Source: Macrothele yani
Lineage: Eukaryota; Arthropoda; Arachnida; Araneae; Macrothelidae
Length of the DNA stretch: 64,000 bases
Assembly (NCBI GenBank): GCA_039090855.1
Contig: CM077002.1
Location: forward strand, 85,192,194 to 85,256,193
Direction: 5' to 3'
Both the position numbers and the translations under genes were made by a program. Below the pieces are notes generated by a model. That model saw only the letters and a program-made list of their open reading frames with translations, did not search any database and was not told the origin of the DNA. Shown piece by piece: positions 12,094-23,346 of the stretch (positions are counted from its first letter, which is position 1; each line of letters begins with the position of its first letter).

Positions 12094-12960
12094 ATGATGT
12101 CCTATGGAGCAGTTATCCAAGGCCTATTGACCCATGCCCAACGTTCATCAAGAGTTGCTGGTGGACAGTCGTACTGCTGCACCTGTTGTTTCAGCATGTC
12201 ACAGAGATTTTCTACGGGTGATAAATCCCATAATCTAGCTGACTACGGAAGAAAAGGAACGTTGTTATCCCTTAAGAAGGCACATTTTGTTGCTGCAACA
12301 TATGGTGTGACATTGTCCTGCTGAATTATGCACCTGGGCACGTCCTGCTGGTATGGAAGGGTGACTGCCCACAGAATTTCATTGACATAACAGGCACTTG
12401 TTATGGTGGAAGAGACTCTCACGAGAGGGAATCTGCTTTCATACCCGACACCACCTCAAGCCATAATGCCTTGTGTTAGTGCGGCATGCCTGGGGTAAGT
12501 ACACTATTACCATCGCCTCTCTCCCTGTTGTCAGCAAAACAGATGGGGCCATCATTTTCACCTGAACAGAAGCCCATTTTGTCCAAGAACACGATTTTGT
12601 GCCATTTGTCATGCCACTCCCTTCGTTCGATGTACCATTGGAATCTGGCAGTCCGTTGCCATGACGTCAAAGGTACCTTGAGGAAGGACTGACAAGACTG
12701 CAGTCCAAACTGTAATAACCAGTGAAGTACTGTTACATCTGACATCGGAGAATGTGCCACAGTTCACCACTGCTGCGCCAATGCCATTGATGATGCACAG
12801 CAGTCACTCAAAGATATCCTAATGAGATGACAGTTGTCCTTCGGCATTATATGTGTACGATGTCCAGAACTTTTCTTTGTGCTCTACGTCCTTCTTAGTA
12901 TCATTTGCTGCACACTGTGCCCACATGACTGGCAATCTTTCAGAGGGAAGAATCACAGTC
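12094..12960 (-). pseudogene. Decayed Tc1-like transposase
   Basis: The minus-strand frame at 12760-12476 contains WHDKWHKIVFLDKMGFCSGE followed by NDGPI, which aligns with the first catalytic block of Tc1 transposases (usually WTxxWxxVxFSDESRF followed by DGR). Further left, fragments of the second block (QQDNVTPYV-like) and third block (SP-ENLCDML-like) appear in other frames at about 12330-12180. Many stops and frameshifts are present and no terminal repeats were identified. It is unlike the two better preserved Tc1 elements in this window. Confidence 0.75.
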
Positions 12961-12964
12961 TCCA

Positions 12965-14000
12965 GTGTTTCTTCCTGGCATACATCCAGAAGGGTGAAGC
13001 ACCCCTGAAAATATCACCCCCCCCCCAAGACTTTTTAAGCCCCCTTGCAAAATGTTCATTAAAAAACTCTACAATGAAACAGAAAGTTTCATTTCTTTTG
13101 ATGTGAATATTTTTCAAATAAGATTTTGAAATATTTTTTCAAGTGTGATAATTTGTTTTGCTTAAAAAATAGATTAAAAGATAAACTTTCTGTTTTTCAA
13201 AATATAAAACTGGTGTTAGGAAGCTGACAGCGACCAGGTCAGGGAAGAGGTTTTAACTATGCATCTTTGTTCCCCTATAATGTCCCATCGAAATGACAGT
13301 TAAGAAATCCTTCCCCTCACACCCAGCAGGAGGCAAGCATCGGCAGCTGGCCATTAACATATTGAGCATTAACTCTGCTGACCACCCATTGCCTTCGTCC
13401 TGCTCTTCACAGCTAACTGGTTTTATTCCTTCGCACAAATGTAGGATGTGAAAATAAGCAGGCACGGCAGATGAGAAACCTTGTTATGCAGAGCCAATTA
13501 TCAGCATTCAACATCAGTTTCTCTTTGGGGACATTTTTGCATCTCAGCAGTCCCGCACACACACTGGCACAGCCAGCAATAGCAGATTAGCAGTAAAATA
13601 AAGTGTCTCTTTCTTCACTTTGAATGATGAACTAAAGAAGTGATAAATTTCCAGTGTCACATAGCACAGGAAAGGAAGACACTGTTAGCATGGGATAAAG
13701 CGAAATTCTACACTTTATATCCACCTTTTTACATGTTAGCTAAGACACACACATTGGGGGGGGGGGGGGGCATAGTATAAGTTTAATGAATAGCTTTTCA
13801 CACGATTACATTGGTCGATATTCAGTGTACTGGGTGGAGTCTGAAGCAGAGAATATTTTTGGGGGAATTAACAGTCACCACTCACCAGTTAGCAGTACGC
13901 TTTGAGGAACGAAAGGAAAAGGAAGGTAAATAGGAGAAAACAAAAAAAAAATTCATGTTTTCGCAACTTGACAAAAACTTTGTTGTTTGTTTATATAAAG
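12965..14000. other. Non-coding gap before hAT-2
   Basis: Contains C-rich (about 13015-13027) and G-rich (13757-13770) homopolymer runs. No gene recognised. The hAT-2 left terminus should lie here or just beyond, but I could not fix it. Confidence 0.4.
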
Positions 14001-14532
14001 TATACGATGTCTGCCAAAAGGATAATTTTGCAATCATCTATCAGGTCTTGTATTAAAATTCAGAGAAGAGATGATGCCAAGGGTGAAGAAGTGGAAAATA
14101 TTCCAGTAGCAACCAAAGAATCTTCATCAATGTTAACTGAAATTTCAGCTGATGACATTAACATAGTGTTGCCTGGTACCAGTAAAGTAAAAGAAAGACG
14201 TTACTACAATAAGGCTTGAGAGAAGAAATACACATGGCTGTTTGAAGAAACAAGCAGAGATGGCGTGTTTTGTAAACTTTGTGAAAAATTTATGAAGAAT
14301 GATGTAACTGTTTTGCAAAAAAATGGGAGTATTCATAACAGTACCAATATCAGGCCATCCCAGAAGTAATGTCGTTTTGCGCAAGACCAACAGTAGTGAG
14401 CCCCCTGGTGCCCAGACTATGATGTCGACCACGGTGAGTATAAGAGGGATCACACAAGCAGACCTTCAAGTCACTTGAGATCGCAAACGGCAGTTCTAGG
14501 TGCAGTCGTTGAGTACTTAAACCGCATATGAA

Positions 14533-15443
14533 ATGGCAGTGTCAGAAGACCACATTAGGAACATTATGCTGTATGAGTTCCACCATTGGCATTCAGAGAT
14601 GGTAGCAACACGAAACATCAATGCCATATATGGGCCGGGTACCCTGGAGGTCAGAAAATGCCAATGCTGGTTCCAGAAATTTCAAAGAGGGAACACCAGC
14701 CTCAAGGATATGCAGCAACCCAGACGGCCTGTTGAGTTGGATAATGGCGTGTTGAAAGCTGCTGTTGAGGGAAATCCGCAGGCAACAGTCGAGGAATTGG
14801 CCACACTTGTTCAGTCAACCCATTCCACTGTTCACCGGCATCTGCAGGACCTCGGTTATGTGTCGAAACTGGATAAATGGGTACCCCATGATCTCACTCC
14901 ACAACAGCGTGTGGACATTTGCACATCTTTGCTCTCCCATGAAAAAAAGGGAGCCGGTTTTGCACAGAATTGTCACGGGCGATGAAAAATGGATTGTTTA
15001 TCACAACATTAAGCGTAAAAAGGGAATGTGCCTGCAGCAGTGGTGAAACCAGGACGTTTCCCACAAAAGGTTTTGATGTCTGTGTGGTGGGATATGCAAG
15101 GCATAATCCATTATAAGCTGCTGCCACCCAACAAAACCATTACAGGGGAAGTCTACTGTCAGCAGCTGCAGCATCTTCGCACTGCTTTACAGGATAAACG
15201 TCCAGCACTCATGAATCGTAAAGGCGTGCTGCTGCAGATGGACAATGCAAAACCACACATAGAGAAGATGACCAGTCATACATGAGACTGACGAAGGAAA
15301 AAAAAAAGCTGAACTTTTTAACCGCACGGGTGAAAAATAAGAATGTGCTGCAAAACAGCGTGAATATAACGCAGCGTGAGCAACACAAAATTGTTCACTG
15401 AAATTTATTATGTAAATATGAAGCTGGAGCACATCACTGTATT

Positions 15444-15486
<43 letters not shown>

Positions 15487-16471
15487 TTTTTTTTTACATT
15501 TGACAGCAACACAGGATAAATTACGCTTTGTCCGACTTCCATTTTAGGAAACTTTTTCTACATTCTCAAGCTGCAAAACAAGTATTTAGGGAATAAAATT
15601 ATATTTAACAACACTACTGGGTAGAAGAAACACCGCAAGAAAAAAGGATTATGATTATGGGAGAAACCTTCACTCCATCTAACTTCTGTTTCCAAAAGTT
15701 TTGAAAGTCGGAATTCTGCCCACCGTCGGAAAACGACCCCACCACCCATCCCTTCCAAATTTCTGTTCACTTCTGCACCAATCTTGAGAACCATCAAAAT
15801 GACGATGGAAAAGGCGGAATTCTTCGAATCCACTGAAGAATTTCATGCCTGAATATCACAGGGAAAGTTTCACGCCAACTTCCGTTTTTGGAATTTTTCT
15901 TCCATTTCGAAGCTGAAATGCAAATATTTATGGAATAAAATTACATTTAACAATAATACTGTGCAGAAGAAACATCGCGAGAAAAAGTAATCACGATTAC
16001 GGGGGAAATTTTCACTCTTCTAACTTCTGTTTTCGAAAGTTTTGAAAAACAACATACCATCCCGCAGACCAAACCCCCCCCCCCCCCAAAAAAAAAAAAA
16101 TCCTTCAGAATTTCTTTTAGTTTTGCATCGATCTTCAGAACAACTCAAATGATGACAAAAAAAATCGGCATTCCGCGAATCCGCGGAAGATTCTCATGTA
16201 TGGACCCAGTGCCACGTTGCAGGATTTCGGATGAGAAAAACATCCGCATCCAGCATATTCCCCTGACATTGCACCATCCGACTACCACCTCTTTCGCAGC
16301 TTGCAAAATCATCTTGCTGGGTCTACACTTCGAAATGTGGAGGAGGTACAGCGAATCCTTTCTGCTTTTTTTGCATCGAAACCAATGGAATTCTACAAGT
16401 CTGGGATTCTAAACCTTGTCGATCGATGGGAGAAGGTTGTAACTACCGGGGGCACTTATTATATGGATTAA
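14533..16471 (+). pseudogene. mariner transposase, split by satellite-like insert
   Basis: DDE/D transposase from ATG 14533. The N-terminal domain at 14540-14880 has ARKCQCWFQKF-type and STVHRHLQDLG helix-turn-helix blocks. The first Asp is in VTGDEKWIVYHN (frameshifted, near 14980) and the second in LLQMDNAKPHIEKM (15232-15273). The reading then breaks, and the third block with the terminal Asp (HPAYSPDIAPSDYHLF) reappears only near 16245. The end VDRWEKVVTTGGTYYMD stops at 16469. APSDYHLF is diagnostic of mariner DD34D enzymes. Without the insert the protein would be of usual length, about 345 residues, with at least one frameshift. Confidence 0.93.
15290..16215. repeat. Satellite-like insert in mariner, two ~342-bp units
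   Basis: The sequence between the second and third mariner blocks is foreign. It starts with an (AT)n run at 15446-15484, then two diverged tandem units about 342 bp apart; ATAAAATTA(T/C)ATTTAACAA recurs at 15593 and 15935. Related units, in inverse orientation, form 37390-38330. No coding sequence is evident. Confidence 0.8.
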
Positions 16472-16997
16472 AACATCTGTTTTAGGTACATTTTTCTTTC
16501 TTTTCTTCAAACATTGGAAAAACGACCGTATTTTGGGGATTACCTGATATAAAAAAGCGTTAGGGAAAGATGGAAAATTGGAGAAACATCAACATTCATC
16601 AGCCCACATTACCAGTGCAGAAATCGAAAAACTAAGATTAAATGCTTTGAAAAATCCTGTGAACAACCAAATACTGTGTCAAAGTGAAGAGCAAAAGAAA
16701 GAGAGCAGAGAAGCTCTTAACGTGCTATGTCGAGGCCTGTATTTTTTGATAAAACAAGAAATAGCCCACACAACTAAATATGAGCCTTTAATTAATAACC
16801 TTCTTGTAAAATGTAGTCAGGATCTCACAGACTGGAAGGCAGCACAAAGTGAACGATCTACGTGCTGCACAAAAAATACAGCTTCAGAGTTATTGTATTG
16901 TATTGGTGAAGTCCTTAGCTCCAAAATAGAAAAAAAAAATATCGAATGAAAAATGCTCTCTCACGGCAGACGAAAGTACTTCTCAAAAAAATGAAAT

Positions 16998-17213
16998 GCA
17001 ACTCAGTATTTGTGTAAGACACGTTGAGAACAACTATCCCGTGGAAACATTTTTTCTTCAGTTAAAATACCAAACGGTTTGTCTGAAACTATAACTAATG
17101 CTATTGCAACTCAGTATTTGTGTAAGACACGTTGAGAACAACTATCCCGTGGAAACATTTTTTCTTTAGTTAAAATACCAAACGGTTTGTCTGAAACTAT
17201 AACTAATGCTATT
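16998..17213 (+). repeat. 108-bp tandem duplication in hAT-2
   Basis: The 108-bp segment at 16998-17105 is repeated at 17106-17213 with a single C/T difference visible (near 17060 versus 17168). 108 bp is 36 codons, so the duplication itself does not shift the frame. The near-identity shows it is far younger than the hAT decay around it. Confidence 0.95.
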
Positions 17214-18489
17214 GATTATGAAATTAGAAAAACAAAATTAAATTACAACGATCTTGTTGCTTTTGGCTTTGATGGTGCATCAAATTTTTCAGGTAACACA
17301 GCGCGTGTTCGAAAAAAATTATCTGAGAAAGCTGGCAGGGATATACCTTATATTCACTGCTGAGCTCATATTTTGTCATTAGCTGTTGCTTGTTGCCGCA
17401 ACAAAAATCCTATAGTGAGATTTTTTTACACATTGAAGGACATACAAGCTTTTCAGCCAATCTCCAAAGAAAGAAAATATCCTCCATGAAATCCAAGCAG
17501 TGATCAATGATCCTATACTGAAAGTCCCTGAATGTGTAGAAATGCGGTGGTTGAACCACTACAGGATTGTAAATGCAGTGAAAAGGAGTTTCTCGGCAAT
17601 CATGCTCGCTTGTAAAAATATACATAAAGAAGGAGCAGATCTTGCATCTACAGCTGGAGGAATATTACTGGAGATGAGAAGAAATAACAGTTTTTTTTAT
17701 TATCTTAATCGTTATGGATGAAGTACTGAATACTGTATCCAATTTGAGTAGGAAGCCGCAAAAAGTGAATGTGCCCTTTTCATCTTTAATTCTGCTGACA
17801 GAATCCACCAAAGAACATTTAAAAGACAGAGCAAGTGCATGTGATGATGAAACGAGTCAGCTTCAAAAGAATATCTCTGACTTGATGAAGAAACCTTTAG
17901 AACTGTGTGGAAAATTGTGTTTAACCAAAGACGAAAACCCAAAGCAAACCTTTAGACACATGCAGCAATACATATTATCCATCAACGATGAAATCTCGAA
18001 TAGATTTAATGACAAAGCCATCAGCATAATGAAAGATGAGTCATATTTTGAAAATGTTCTAAATATTCCCGAAAAACAAGTTCAAAGTTTATGTATATAT
18101 TTTCCAGGGATTGGTGCAGAATCAGTTATGGCTGATATAAAGTCATTTACTTTTTTCGTTAAGTCAATGATGAAAAGCAGAAGTTCAGGATACGGTGCTA
18201 AAGACTCACCTATTGCGATACTTTTTTCAGCAAACGTAAGCAGTAGTAGTTTAACAAGTCTTTGAGAGGCCTTACTATACATACCTGTTTCTACGACAAG
18301 TGTAGAAAGGACATTTAGTACAATGAATAGAATTTTGACAAGGCTGAGAGCCAGATTAAATGAAGAAAGTTTGCAACATTGTATGCTTGTTAGCATCAAA
18401 GGCGAGGAAGATCCCATTGAAGAATTTTTGGAAGAAGTAATAACTTTGTATGCGACTAGGAAACCGAGAAGAATTCGTCTTATGTAGCA

Positions 18490-19178
18490 TGCAAATTGCA
18501 AAGACTTATGATGAGCACTGAGAACAATGTTGCAAATTGCAATACTTGTAAAATTTTATTCAGTGTAACAGACATACAAACATTTAGTGTTATAGGAGTG
18601 TTAGTGAACTTCATGGATTACCTTGACAGTAACTATGCCGTATTTGTGATGTAAGTAATAAAACATTATTCTAATCTAGCCTACTCCGAAGTCCAAGCTA
18701 GCACTACTTCCATTCTATAGTTTTAATTTCAGGTTTGCATTTTAAATTATAATTTTGTTCTAGCACACTCGTGTGATTTAAAACTGAAATGTATCGTATT
18801 TTGTGTAAATGCAATTTAGACCATATAATAGGCAAAGCAGTACGCTACAGCGATATTCTAGGTAGAGGTTCTGTTGATGAAAATTAAAGTAGTTTTTCTA
18901 GCAAATCTGCTATTTCAAGTTAACATTTTAACCTACTTTCTTTTTATACAGTTTTATTAGCAATGTACGACAGGGCTGCAATCAAAATATGCAATTAATT
19001 GTACTATTTTTGCATGTTTTACTCTGTTTTTTTGCTGTTTTTTGGCAATAATTCAAGCATAAAAGTGTTTTAGACCATGACAATACTTTTACCTCATGTT
19101 GATGTTTTAGTTTAGTCAAAAATGTGAATGTTTATTTTGCTTTTGTTAGGGTAATAATGAAATCGAAGTTGGTAATCA
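18490..19178. other. Non-coding gap
   Basis: No gene recognised. A block of T and A runs lies at 19000-19050. The right end of hAT-2 should lie here but no matching terminus was found. Confidence 0.4.
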
Positions 19179-20545
19179 GAAAAGTCCCCCACCTTTTCCA
19201 TTCAGGGACTGTGCACAAATTGTAGTTTACGCAAAATATCGAATGTGGGGAGATTTCTGGGGTCACCATTTCCATTTTCACGCTGTTTAAAACAAAATGC
19301 AGCTGTACAATGAGCACAAATACGTGAAAGGAATTTCCGGGGTCCTCATTTCAACTTTTACTGCGGTTTATAGTAAAAAACAGTCTTGCAATTAGCTGCA
19401 CAGAGTGGGGGAAATTGCCAGGGTCGGCATTTCGACTTTTACGCAGTTTATTGTAAAAAACGGTCTTACAAGTAGCTGGAAGGGGTGGGGGAAATTTCGG
19501 GGGTCAGCATTTTTTATTCCATCGTACTCATGTTTATAACATTTACGTAACATTTCAAATTATCAACATCACGGTATTACTCAGGCAGAAAATATTATTA
19601 CGTGTAACACCTAGACCCTTCTAAAAGCTATCATTCCGTCATTCCCATATTCCTAAAATTTACATAACAAGTAATGTCAATAATACTGCGTTTGTACTTA
19701 AGCACCATACATTAACAGGCTGGAGGCTTAGGCCTTTTTAACACTTTTCTTCGCCTATGTGATATTCGCAAAGTTTACAAAAAAGTCAAGTTAATAGCTT
19801 TGCGCATTTACTTAGGCATTCAATATTAATTACTAGGCCCTTTTGACAGTTTTTATTCTACCGATGTCATATTCATAACGTTTATACATGAACTGAAGTT
19901 ACTCATATTGCACTTTTACTTAGGCAATAATTATTAATTCAATGGCTGTAGACCTAAGGCCTAGTGATTAATATTGAATGCCTAAGTAAAAGCACAAAGC
20001 TATTAACTTGGCTTTTTTGTAAACTTTACGAATATCACATAGGCGAAGAAAAGTGTTGAAAAACCCTAGGCCTATGGTCTATTAGTCAATGTATAGTGCA
20101 TAAGTAGAAGTGCAATATTATTGACATTACTTGTTATGTAAATTTTAGGAATATGAGAATGACGGAATGAAAACTTTTAGAAGGGCCTAGACGTTAGGCC
20201 TAATAACATTTTCTTTCTGAGTAATATCGCAATATTAATAATTTGAGATTTTACGTAAACGTTATGAACATGAATAAGCACAATGGAATAAAAAATGCTG
20301 ACCCTGGAAATTTCCCCCACCCCGTCCAGCTAATTGTAAGACTGATTTTTACTATAAACCGGATAAAAGTTGAAATGACGACCCGAAATTTCTCCCACAT
20401 ATTTGTGCTCGTTGTATGGCTGTATATTGTTTTAAACATAGTGAAAATGGAAATGGTGACCCCGGAAATCCCCCTCACATTCGATATTTTGTGTAAATAA
20501 CAATTTGTGCATGGTCCCTGACTGAAAAGTTTGGGGGATCTTTCC
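19179..20545. repeat. 1.37-kb foldback element with ~80-bp subrepeats
   Basis: The arm at 19179-19840 is the reverse complement of 19952-20545, leaving a ~110-bp spacer. TACGCAAAATATCGAATGTG at 19230 pairs with the inverse block near 20475. Within the left arm an ~80-82-bp unit (GGGGTC, CATTTC, ACTTTTAC, GTAAAAAACGGTCTT, then GGGGGAAATT) repeats about three times at 19258-19510; the right arm has about two inverted units. Tandem subrepeats inside long inverted arms are the hallmark of foldback transposons such as Drosophila FB. No open frame of note, so it is non-autonomous or a relic. Confidence 0.88.
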
Positions 20546-20549
20546 TGTA

Positions 20550-21025
20550 GCGGGGGTTTTATGGGGAACTTTTCCAATGTGGGAGACTTTTCCATCCATC
20601 ATCAAAGTTCACTCTTTTGAAATGTCTAATTCATCGAAACCTGTGAAAATTCGAATTATGGTGAATAATATTCTTAGTCTTGAAATATTGTCACAGAAAT
20701 ATAAAATAAACCTAATTAAAGATGTAGTATAAAGAAATTACATATTTTCAGCTGCAGCTACACCTTTGATTGTTACAGAACAAACCACTTTAAGAGCAAA
20801 TAATATATATATATATATATTTTTTTTTGCTAGTTACTGTTACCGGTTTACAGGATGCTCGAATTGACATTACTGGACGGTTGATGAATTTCTCTTCTTT
20901 ATGGTGCTTGTTATTTTTTCCGTGATTTGTGAAATCTGATGCGATTTAGGAAGTTGACGTTCCATATACCTTATTTCACTTTTTCTATACAACTCGCAGA
21001 GTCATCCTCCTTCATGTATAATATA
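20550..21025. other. Non-coding gap with TA run
   Basis: An AT-rich stretch with a (TA)n run near 20806-20820. No gene recognised. Confidence 0.4.
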
Positions 21026-21268
21026 TTAGCTGTGCCCACGGCTTTACTCGCGTGGAAGATATCACTGAAAAACAGGGCTATGATAACAAGTGTAATCCGA
21101 TCCATCCATAAGAACTGTAGTTGAATTTCATAGCCCCCAGAAACTGATGGAGGAAATTGGCCAAATGATTAAATGGTCAGCAGTTAGTTTTTCACATGAA
21201 GTAAAATTGTAATTAATTTTTACATAAATTTAAAATACATAATTTTTATTTTATCTTTTGAAAATAAT

Positions 21269-22163
21269 TCATAATATTTCTGTATATACAACATTCTTTG
21301 TCTCGTTTCCAGCCGTTATCAAAATAAACTGATTGTCTGAACTGCCGATTCTCGATAAGCAGACGTATAACTATCCGTGCGAGAAACTTTCTTGACGCAA
21401 ATCCAATCCCACATGTTTGTAAGTTTGGCCTTTGGATTTATTGATCGTTATAGCGAAAGATAGTTTAATAGGAAATTGTAATCTTTTGAAAGTGAAAGGC
21501 AAGTCCGTTGGAATCATTAGGATCCTAGGTATATGTGCCATTTATCCAGCTGCTGGCCCATTTAGTATAATGGCTTCAATAATATTATTAGGCAGCACTT
21601 TGACCTGTAATCTTGTACCATTGCACAGGTTTGGAGGATTCAGGTTCCGTAATAATGTTATACTTTCAATTCGAGACAATGCGGTGGAAGTCCTGAGGGA
21701 TTTAAAGAATTAAAAAATTCACGTGGATAATGCACTGTATCTTCCAAGTTAAGGGCAGTATCGATCGATGTGTAAATTCTGTATTCGCCGGGCAGTTTTG
21801 GTAAAATAGCATCGTTTATTTCATTAATGGATGCATTCCTTGGAGACGTGATAGCTCATTCACACATCCAGCTGTGACTTCTCTGGAGCGAATTTCTTAC
21901 ATTAGGAAAAGTTTTTCAACAAATTCTTTAATAGATCTTACAGTGCTTCCCATTTTACTATGTACTGAAATCAAACCGTTCTGATTAGGTTCTTTGCCAT
22001 CACCGACACGTAGAAACAGAGTAGAAAATTGGTTATCTCCACCTCCTAAATGAGCTCTCATATTTGTTCGTAAATGAAGCGTTTCAATATTATTCCGCAT
22101 TGGTGAGGATTTTAAACACGCCTTAGCAATGTCTGCTCGTGTTCCTTTCACAATTACTGGCAA
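21269..22163 (-). pseudogene. Helitron Pif1-like helicase, C-terminal fragment
   Basis: Fragment of the Helitron helicase, a 5'-3' DNA helicase fused to Rep in intact elements. Minus-strand 22163-21897 reads LHLRTNMRAHLGGGDNQFST then LFLRVGDGKEPNQ. After frameshifts, 21669-21269 reads SITLLRNLNPPNLCNGTRLQ, ITINKSKGQTYKHVGLDL, and FSHGQLYVCLSRIGSSDNQF. The last two blocks match the late motifs of Pif1-type helicases (GQTL..VGLDL; FSHGQLYVALSR). Changes of frame near 21900 and 21670 make it inactive. Confidence 0.85.
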
Positions 22164-22171
22164 AGTTAAAG

Positions 22172-22520
22172 AATAAAAAATAAACGAAATAGCCTATGTC
22201 CACGGGAAAGAAGTAAGCTTTCCAACGATGAAAGAATTATCCAAATCAATTCAGTAGTTTTCAAGATTAGAAAAAAAAAAAATATGTACATTATCGTGAA
22301 GTGCTTTCTTTGAGGTTGGGTGTGATCAGGTTGTATGTAAACAAAGTGGAACCATACACAGGAAATCGAGAACTACTTGAAAGCGTTGTGATTCAGCAGT
22401 ACAGCCAAAAATAATAAAAAATAAACGAAATAGCCTATGTTTACTGGAAAGAAATAAGCTTCCCAACGGTGAAATAATTATCCAAATCGGTTTAGTAGTT
22501 TTCCAGATAACCTCAAATAA
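22172..22520 (+). repeat. Two direct copies, 241 bp apart
   Basis: AATAAAAAATAAACGAAATA begins at 22172 and again at 22413. The similarity continues for about 90 bp (GCCTATGT, GGAAAGAA.TAAGCTT, AATTATCCAAATC, AGTAGTTTT). It lies on the 5' side of the minus-strand Helitron helicase. Confidence 0.8.
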
Positions 22521-22546
22521 ACATACAAAGTTTCTCTCTTTATATA

Positions 22547-23000
22547 TAATCATCATCATTGTGAACCATTACCAATCCACTGCTGGATGAAGGTCTCCCC
22601 AAGTTTCTTCTACAATTGTCTGTCTTAAGCCTTCTCCTCCATGTCACTCCAGCATTCTTTCGAATTTCATCCATCCATCACCCGTGTGGTCATCTGGGTC
22701 TTTTTCTGTTCCTTGGAATCCAGTCTAAAATTTCACTTGTCCATCTGTGGTCCATTCTTCTGGCAACATGTCCAGCCCATTGCCATTTCAGGGATTTTAC
22801 TCTGATCATGATGCCTTCCACTCTTGTCATTTTCCTTATTCAGGAGTTCCTCTTCTTATCTTTTCTGGTTATAAAAAGTATGCATCTCTCCTGGCTTCTT
22901 TCATTTGTCTGCAGCCTTTGCATGTCTTTTTTAGTTAAAGTTCATGTCTCTGCTTCATACGTAAGAACTGGAAGGACGTACTGATTAAACATTTTTATTT
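22547..23000 (-). pseudogene. Second LINE family: 3' end fragment
   Basis: On the minus strand the sequence encodes a typical LINE RT C-terminal tail in several frames. It shows VLTYEAETWTLTKKDMQRLQ-like near 22970, then SLKWQWAGHVARRMDHRWTS near 22795-22735, then VTWRRRLKTDNC-like, and ends in an ATGATGATGAT tail at 22548-22560. The trinucleotide tail and different 3' end separate this family from the TATG-tailed LINE in this window. Several stops are present. Confidence 0.82.
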
Positions 23001-23042
23001 TTAAGACATATATATATAATTTCGGTTGTATATATACATATA

Positions 23043-23112
23043 TAAATCCAGTCTAAAATTTTGGCTGTCCATCGGTGGTTCGTTCTTCTGGCAACATGTA
23101 TATATATATATA
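23043..23112. repeat. Second partial copy of the 22719-22772 segment
   Basis: AATCCAGTCTAAAATTT and GGTTCGTTCTTCTGGCAACATG-like blocks repeat what is seen at 22719-22772. The copy is bracketed by TATATA runs (near 22998, 23028 and 23099-23111). It looks like a small slippage or microsatellite-mediated duplication. Confidence 0.65.
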
Positions 23113-23162
23113 CAAAAAAAAATTCTTTGGAGTTTGCCCTCTCTAAGATTTCATTTGCCCTA

Positions 23163-23346
23163 ATGTGTGATGGATGTCAGTGAAGCTTAAACTGTGTGCC
23201 AAGATTGATGTAAATAGAGACATTTGATACAGCAACAGTAAGCAAATTCTAGTTCCATCAGTTAAACATTTGTCTGGCAAATTGTCTTTCTTAGAGGAGC
23301 TAACCACTGAATCTCAGAGAACAGCTTAATGATATATACATGTACC
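23163..23346 (+). pseudogene. LINE copy: 3' terminus only
   Basis: Starts at GTGATGGATGTCAGTGAAGC (the VMDVSEA block) and continues through the shared 3' untranslated region with TGAATCTCAGAGAACAGCTT, ending near 23346. Same TATG-tailed family as 7391-8905. The sequence is closest to copy 1: both have TTCTAGTTC(C/T)ATCAGTTAAA. Confidence 0.85.

Larger units (their letters stand above)
14350..16547 (+). mobile_element. mariner element inside hAT-2
   Basis: Inverted ends begin TCAGGCCATCCCAGAAGTAA (left) and, inverted, TCAGGTAATCCCCAAAATAC (right). TA flanks at 14348-14349 and 16548-16549 fit mariner target duplication. The hAT-2 coding sequence reads across the insertion when the element and one TA are removed, except for a one-base slip in an A run, which fixes the boundaries independently. 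The element is 2198 bp, far above the ~1.3 kb usual for mariners, because of a foreign insert at 15290-16215. Confidence 0.92.
14007..18487 (+). pseudogene. hAT-2: hAT transposase split by mariner
   Basis: The reading starts at ATG 14007. The first segment ends with a zinc-finger-like block (KKYTWLFEETSRDG, then VFCKLCEKFMKN; CxxC at about 14272-14283). The mariner at 14350-16547 then interrupts, and the frame resumes at GKDGKLEKHQHSSAH (about 16563). Later blocks are LVAFGFDGASNFSG (17250) with RDIPYIHC (17340), then MRWLNHYRIVNAVKRSFSAI (17540), and the dimerisation motif TTSVERTFSTMNRILTRLRA (18290) to the stop at 18485. The gene resembles the KIAA1586-like hAT group. Several stops and frameshifts, including a one-base slip in the A run beside the mariner, show it is dead. 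A 108-bp tandem duplication lies at 16998-17213. Confidence 0.88.
21026..22530 (-). mobile_element. Helitron 3' portion
   Basis: Minus-strand rolling-circle transposon fragment. The helicase C-terminus lies at 22163-21269. About 220 bp beyond its stop comes a GC-rich hairpin-forming block (GCGAGTAAAGCCGTGGGCAC) ending CAGCTAA at 21026, followed by T. A hairpin and a CTRR terminus before T are the standard Helitron 3' end. The Rep nuclease part was not found, so this is a 5'-truncated or degraded copy. Confidence 0.75.
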
